NCBI RefSeq assembly: GCF_018638295.1
Contig: NZ_JABTTS010000030.1
Location: 135,884 to 189,933, forward strand
Origin: Streptomyces sp. CHD11
GTDB taxonomy: Bacteria > Actinomycetota > Actinomycetes > Streptomycetales > Streptomycetaceae
DNA length: 54,050 bases
Direction: 5' to 3'
Below are positions 50,166 to 54,050 of this stretch, one piece after another (the first letter of the stretch is position 1; every line of letters begins with the position of its first letter). The notes under the pieces are model-generated. The model ran no database searches. It was not told where the DNA came from and saw only the letters and a program-made list of their open reading frames with translations. The position numbers and the translations under genes were made by a program.

Positions 50166-51752
50166 GTGAGACCGGACGATCACCGTGCGCACGGCCAGGG
50201 CGGCATCCCCGACGGGCTGCTGATCGGCATCCTCGCCTTCCTCCTCGGCCTGACCACGATGGTGTGGACGGCCACCGGCCTCGCGGGGCTCTTCGCCCAC
50301 GGCCGGTGGCCCGCCGGCGTCACCTTCACCCGCACCCCGGTGGCCGTGCGCCACCTCGTCACCGACCCGCAGGACCTCCCCGCCGCCTGGCCGGACACCC
50401 CGGAGACCGCCCTGTCGGGGTACGGCCTCTTCTGGGGCCTGTTCATCGGCCAGCTGATGGTCCTCGCCGTCCTGACCGTGTTCGCCCTGGGAACGTTGGC
50501 CCGCTGGAAGGCGGTACGGGCCCGACGCCGGGCCGAGCGTACGGCGAGGCTACGGAAGCACCGGCCGGCGCCGGAAACGCGTCCGGAACCAGAACCGCGG
50601 CCCGAACCAGCACCGCAGACCTCGCCGGAGCAGCACCTGGAGCAGCAGCCGGAGCCCGATCACCCACCCGTACGGCAGCGGGAACCGGAACCGGCGCCGA
50701 GGCAGCCGCACGAGGTACCGGCCCCGAGGGCACCCGGGCGGACGACCGAGCCGCCGGTGGACCCGCCGTCCCCTTCCTTGCACGGCGCACGGGTGGGCGG
50801 TGGGTGGGCGACGCCCCGCGCCGAGGGGGGCACGGGCCTCCACTACGGCGCGCCGGCCGTCCGCCACACCACCGCCGGCCAAGCCGTCCGGGACGCCGCC
50901 GGCCCCGCCCTGGTCCTCACCTCCCACCCCGCCCTCTGGTACGACACCAAGGACGCCCGCGCCAAACTCGGCCCCACCCACCTCTACGACCCCACCCACC
51001 TCTGCGACACCCCGGCCCGCCTCCACTGGTCCCCGACCGCCGGCTGCGAGGACAAGAGGACCGCCACCACCCGCGCGACAGCGCTCCTCGCCCCCGTCCG
51101 CCCCAGCTCCCGGCTCGACCAGGCGGTCAGCGACACCGCCGAGACCCTGCTCCGCAGCTACGTACACGCCGCCGCCGTCGACGGCCGTACGGTCCGCCAT
51201 GTCCACCGCTGGTCCCAGGGCATCCAGGTGCATGACGCCGTACGGATCCTCCGCACCCACCCGAAGGCCGCACCCGGCTCGGCCGGCGAACTCGAAGCGG
51301 CCCTCACCGCGCATCCCGACCGCCGCGACATGGCCCAGCAGTTGACCACCCGGGCCCTGTCCGCCCTTGCCACGCTCCATGTCCGCGAGGCCTGCACTCC
51401 CCACCGAAATGATGCGCTCGCCCTGGATTCCTTCATCGATGAAGGGGGCACGCTTTATGTGGTCGGAGAATCCATCGAGGATCCCCGCACGAGCCCGGGC
51501 GCGATGCCCCTGCTGACGGCGCTCGCCTCACACGTGGTCGAGCACGGCCGGCGCATGGCCGAACGGTCATCCTCCGGTCGGCTCGACCCACCACTCACGC
51601 TCGTCCTGGACGACGTGGCGGGCGTGGCCCCGCTCCCCCAGCTTCCCGAGCTCCTCACCACCGGCGCCGACCGCGGCATGCCCACCCTGGCCCTGCTCCG
51701 CTCCCGCGAACAGGCCCGCGCCCGCTGGCCGCACACCGAACTACCCGCCTGA
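50166..51752 (+). CDS. VirD4/TraD-like protein with degenerate P-loop
   Basis: A 528-aa protein. Two TM helices (LLIGILAFLLGLTTMVWTATG and LFWGLFIGQLMVLAVLTVFAL), a Pro/Glu-rich linker (about 125-205), and a C-terminal domain with clear coupling-protein features: LVLTSHPALWYDTKDARAKLG, THLYDPTHLCD, LHWSPTAGCED, LRSYVHAAAVDG, and LTLVLDDVAGVAPLPQLPELLTTGADRG. The expected Walker A (G-x4-GK-S/T) between residues 215 and 240 is absent; the segment reads GAPAVRHTTAGQAV. So it is a coupling-protein homologue unlikely to hydrolyse ATP. GTG start with AAGGGG. Confidence 0.72.
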   Translation: MRPDDHRAHGQGGIPDGLLIGILAFLLGLTTMVWTATGLAGLFAHGRWPAGVTFTRTPVAVRHLVTDPQDLPAAWPDTPETALSGYGLFWGLFIGQLMVLAVLTVFALGTLARWKAVRARRRAERTARLRKHRPAPETRPEPEPRPEPAPQTSPEQHLEQQPEPDHPPVRQREPEPAPRQPHEVPAPRAPGRTTEPPVDPPSPSLHGARVGGGWATPRAEGGTGLHYGAPAVRHTTAGQAVRDAAGPALVLTSHPALWYDTKDARAKLGPTHLYDPTHLCDTPARLHWSPTAGCEDKRTATTRATALLAPVRPSSRLDQAVSDTAETLLRSYVHAAAVDGRTVRHVHRWSQGIQVHDAVRILRTHPKAAPGSAGELEAALTAHPDRRDMAQQLTTRALSALATLHVREACTPHRNDALALDSFIDEGGTLYVVGESIEDPRTSPGAMPLLTALASHVVEHGRRMAERSSSGRLDPPLTLVLDDVAGVAPLPQLPELLTTGADRGMPTLALLRSREQARARWPHTELPA

Positions 51753-51803
51753 CCCCGGCCGCCCGACGACCATCTCCCACTCAGTCCTCGAAGGGCGTGG
51801 CAC

Positions 51804-51821
51804 GGGCGGTCATGGCCGCCC
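51804..51821 (+). terminator. possible terminator after the secretion-like operon
   Basis: GGGCGG (51804-51809), loop TCATGG, CCGCCC (51816-51821): a short GC-rich stem 52 bases after the last gene of the operon. Weak. Confidence 0.35.
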
Positions 51822-51905
51822 CCGTAGTACCGGAGTACCACCGGCCTCACCGGGTTACAGCCCCGGTCCGACGCAAGGCCTCGGCACGCGGACCATGATC
51901 GAGGC

Positions 51906-53210
51906 ATGATGCGGCTCCACCCGGAGGACGGACCCACCACCATGGACGTCATGACGAACGACCGGAATCCACCGCCGACGGGCGAGCGGACGACGGAGCC
52001 CCTCACCCAGTACATGCACCGGGCCAACCAGTGGGTGCGGGACTTCGACAGGCGCCACCCCCTGCTGTGGGACCTGCTGTTCACCGGCTTCTGGGTGACG
52101 GCCGCCCTCATCGACTACACCGGTGGCGGCTGGCGCAACGTCGCCCACAATCCGGACGCTCCCGGCCCGCTCCTCCTCGTCCTGAGCCTCGGCCTGTCCG
52201 TCCCTCTCCTGTGGCGCCGCACCCACCCCGCGACGGTGCTGTTCGTCATGGGCCCGTTCGCCCTGGTCAATGCCTGGTCCGGCGCCACCCTCCAGGCCTC
52301 CCTGCTCCAGCTGGTCGTCATCTACCACATCGCCCTGCGCCGGCCCCTGCGCGACCTGTGGTGGGCGACGGCCCTGATGCTCGCCCCGGTGACGGTCTCC
52401 ACGGTCCGCTTCGGCGAGGGCGAATGGAGCCAGCAGGTCGGCTCGCATGTGACATCCGTCGGCGTGGCGGTCCTCATCGGCATCACCATCCGCACCCGCG
52501 AGAACTACACCGAGGCCCTGGAGGACCGCGCGCGCCGTCTGGAGATCGAGCGCGACCAGCAGGCCCGTATCGCCACCGCCGCCGAACGCGCCCGTATCGC
52601 CCGCGAGATGCACGACATCATCGGCCACAACCTTTCCGTCATCACGGGCCTGGCCGACGGCGGCAGATACGCGGCCGCCAGATCCCCCGAGCGTGCCGCC
52701 CAGGCCCTGGACGCCATCGGGACCACCAGCCGCCAGGCGCTCGGCGAGCTGCGCCGCCTTCTGGACGTCCTCCGCGAGGACGAGACGGCTCGCCCCGCCG
52801 AGCGGAGCCCCCAGCCCGGCCTCACCGACCTGGACCGGCTCATCGGCCGTGTCCGCGACACGGGTCTGCCCGTCCACACCACGGCCGAGGGCCGGGCCAC
52901 CCTCCATCCGGGCCGCCAGCTCACGGTCTACCGCGTCGTCCAGGAAGCCCTCACCAACACGCTCAAGCACGCCGGCCCCGACGTGGCCTCCCGGATCGCC
53001 ATCGCGTACGGCGACCGGGGGGCCGTCACGGTCACCGTCACCGACACGGGCCGGGGCACACCGTCCGGCGCACCGTCGGACGGCCGTGGCATTCCCGGAA
53101 TGCGCGAACGCACAGCCGTGTACGGCGGCACACTCGAAGCCGGTCCCCGACCGCATCCCGAAGGGGGCTGGCGCGTCCACCTGCACCTACCGGAGGAATC
53201 CCCCCAGTGA
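51906..53210 (+). CDS. NarL-type sensor histidine kinase
   Basis: A 434-aa kinase. Residues 50-205 hold about five hydrophobic segments (LLWDLLFTGFWVTAALIDY, PLLLVLSLGLSVPLLW, ATVLFVMGPFALVNAWSG, LWWATALMLAPVTVSTV, VTSVGVAVLIGITI). A helix leads to HisKA_3 with phospho-accepting His236 (ERARIAREMHDIIGHNLSV), then HATPase_c (VVQEALTNTLKHAG, VTDTGRG, DGRGIPGMRERTAVYGGTLE). The stop overlaps the regulator GTG. The start is uncertain: ATG 51906, 51942 or 51951. The signal is unknown; it could control the adjacent secretion-like genes, but nothing proves it. Confidence 0.88.
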   Translation: MMRLHPEDGPTTMDVMTNDRNPPPTGERTTEPLTQYMHRANQWVRDFDRRHPLLWDLLFTGFWVTAALIDYTGGGWRNVAHNPDAPGPLLLVLSLGLSVPLLWRRTHPATVLFVMGPFALVNAWSGATLQASLLQLVVIYHIALRRPLRDLWWATALMLAPVTVSTVRFGEGEWSQQVGSHVTSVGVAVLIGITIRTRENYTEALEDRARRLEIERDQQARIATAAERARIAREMHDIIGHNLSVITGLADGGRYAAARSPERAAQALDAIGTTSRQALGELRRLLDVLREDETARPAERSPQPGLTDLDRLIGRVRDTGLPVHTTAEGRATLHPGRQLTVYRVVQEALTNTLKHAGPDVASRIAIAYGDRGAVTVTVTDTGRGTPSGAPSDGRGIPGMRERTAVYGGTLEAGPRPHPEGGWRVHLHLPEESPQ

Positions 53211-53878
53211 CCACCGTCCTCATCGCCGACGACCAGCCCCTCCAGCGCTTCGGCTTCCGCATGCTTCTGGAGAGTCAGGACGACATCACCGTCCTGGGCG
53301 AGGCGTCCAACGGCAGCGAAGCGATCCGTATGACGGCGGAACTGCACCCGGACGTGGCGCTGATGGACATCCGCATGCCCGGCCATGACGGCATCGAGGC
53401 CACCCGCCGCATCGTCTCCGCCGGCGATCGCACCCGCGTCCTCATCCTGACCACGTTCGACCTGGACGAGTACGCCCACGCCGGCCTGCGCGCGGGCGCC
53501 TCCGGGTTCCTCGTCAAGGACGCGCAGCCCGAGGAGCTCCTGTCCGGCATCCGCTCCGTGGCCACCGGAGACGCCGTCGTCGCCCCCAGCCTGACCCGCC
53601 GCCTCCTGGACGCCTACGCCCACCATCTGCCCACCGGCGGACACACAACGGACTCCTCCCCCGACGACCCCCGCCTGTCCGCTCTCACGGAACGGGAACG
53701 CGAGATCCTCACCGTCATCGGAAAGGGCTGGACGAACACCGAGATCGCCACCCGACTGCACCTGGCGGAATCCACGGTGAAAACACATGTGGGCCACATC
53801 CTGGCCAAGACCGGCTCGCGGGACCGCGTCCAGGCGGTCATCCTCGCGTACGACACAAAACTGGTGGAGCCGTCCTGA
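53207..53878 (+). CDS. NarL/LuxR-type response regulator
   Basis: A 223-aa regulator. Receiver 1-120 with ADDQP, phospho-acceptor Asp54 (DVALMDIRMPGHDG), LTTFD and Lys in GFLVKDAQPEEL; LuxR-type helix-turn-helix in LSALTEREREILTVIGKGWTNTEIATRLHLAESTVKTHVGHILAKTGSRDRVQAVILAYD. The GTG start overlaps the kinase stop by 4 bases. Pairs with the kinase before it. Converges with the 5S rRNA gene across a strong terminator. Confidence 0.92.
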   Translation: MTTVLIADDQPLQRFGFRMLLESQDDITVLGEASNGSEAIRMTAELHPDVALMDIRMPGHDGIEATRRIVSAGDRTRVLILTTFDLDEYAHAGLRAGASGFLVKDAQPEELLSGIRSVATGDAVVAPSLTRRLLDAYAHHLPTGGHTTDSSPDDPRLSALTEREREILTVIGKGWTNTEIATRLHLAESTVKTHVGHILAKTGSRDRVQAVILAYDTKLVEPS

Positions 53879-53884
53879 AACGCA

Positions 53885-53918
53885 GAAAGCCCCCGTGCCG
53901 AAGGGCACGGGGGCTTTC
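53885..53918. terminator. bidirectional terminator between the regulator and 5S rRNA
   Basis: GAAAGCCCCCGTGCC (53885-53899), loop GAAG, GGCACGGGGGCTTTC (53904-53918): a perfect 15-bp stem with A/T-rich flanks on both sides, suited to stop both converging transcripts. Confidence 0.9.
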
Positions 53919-53931
53919 AATTTGAATGATT

Positions 53932-54050
53932 GTTCGGCGGCGTCCTACTCTCCCACAGGGTCCCCCCTGCAGTACCATCGGCGCTGTAAGGCTTAGCTTC
54001 CGGGTTCGGAATGTAACCGGGCGTTTCCCCTACGCTATGACCACCGAAAC
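53932..54050 (-). rRNA. rrf: 5S ribosomal RNA
   Basis: The reverse strand reads GTTTCGGTGGTCATAGCGTA at the 5' end and ends AGTAGGACGCCGCCGAAC, with the CCGAACCCGGAAGCTAAG core in between. This is 119 bases of Streptomyces 5S rRNA, complete or missing at most a base or two at the window edge. The 23S and 16S genes of the operon should follow beyond the right end. Confidence 0.97.

Noticed and set aside
42966..51752. Integrative and conjugative element
   Set aside because: No relaxase, integrase, att repeats, replication gene or tRNA boundary is visible, and base composition does not change at the edges.

Overview
The window is chromosomal DNA of a Streptomyces (or very close relative). GC is very high, ATG/GTG starts and 4-base stop/start overlaps are common, and the gene set includes a mycothiol synthase, GlnR, Nur, a PHO-box pst operon and CsoR. 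The order (pst operon, ppk, mshD, a two-component pair with an HtrA-like protease, glnR, rhodanese) matches my memory of the S. coelicolor SCO4124-SCO4180 interval in inverted orientation; this was not checked.

Region 1 (1-10.7 kb, mostly minus strand): a YgfZ folate-binding protein, the nickel-type Fur regulator Nur, a nitrobindin, a 32-aa membrane peptide, three translationally coupled membrane-anchored proteins (two visibly paralogous), a DsrE protein, a DUF3099 protein, and a sulfur unit (rhodanese + DUF1416). A Cys/Arg-rich leader peptide with a following hairpin precedes the sulfur unit. Then an LmeA/DUF2993 protein, a MoaD/ThiS-like protein coupled to a membrane protein, and an alpha/beta hydrolase.

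Region 2 (10.8-21.5 kb): glnR with a 26-aa coupled upstream ORF, a LacI regulator, an HtrA-like protease next to an MprAB-like two-component pair, a divergent TetR/NAD(P)-binding pair sharing an operator, a 3'-truncated SMI1/KNR4 protein, a secreted 5'-nucleotidase and mshD.

Region 3 (21.4-29 kb): an ECF sigma/anti-sigma pair and an ABC transporter on the minus strand, separated by a 39-bp tandem repeat array, and a divergent YtrA-type GntR/ABC operon with a perfect 34-bp palindrome.

Region 4 (29-42.8 kb), phosphate and copper: ppk, a CHAD protein and a NUDIX hydrolase, then pstSCAB behind four 11-bp-spaced PHO repeats, then a convergent DUF47/Pit low-affinity transporter pair, csoR with its palindrome, a lipoprotein, small ORFs and a PAP2 phosphatase. 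Three copies of a dispersed intergenic repeat occur in the window, at 29.1, 38.0 and 41.9 kb.

Region 5 (42.9-51.8 kb) is the most unusual part: a chromosomal type IV secretion-like locus with no relaxase. It has a SLT+NlpC/P60 hydrolase (VirB1 role), a two-TM pilin-like protein (VirB2), a small coupled ORF, a VirB8-like protein, a VirB6/TrbL-like protein, a SCO6880-family protein (apparent VirB3 + VirB4 N-terminal part), a separate VirB4 ATPase, and a VirD4/TraD-like protein that seems to have lost its P-loop. A NarL-type two-component pair follows, then a convergent terminator and a 5S rRNA gene on the minus strand, so an rRNA operon continues beyond the right edge.
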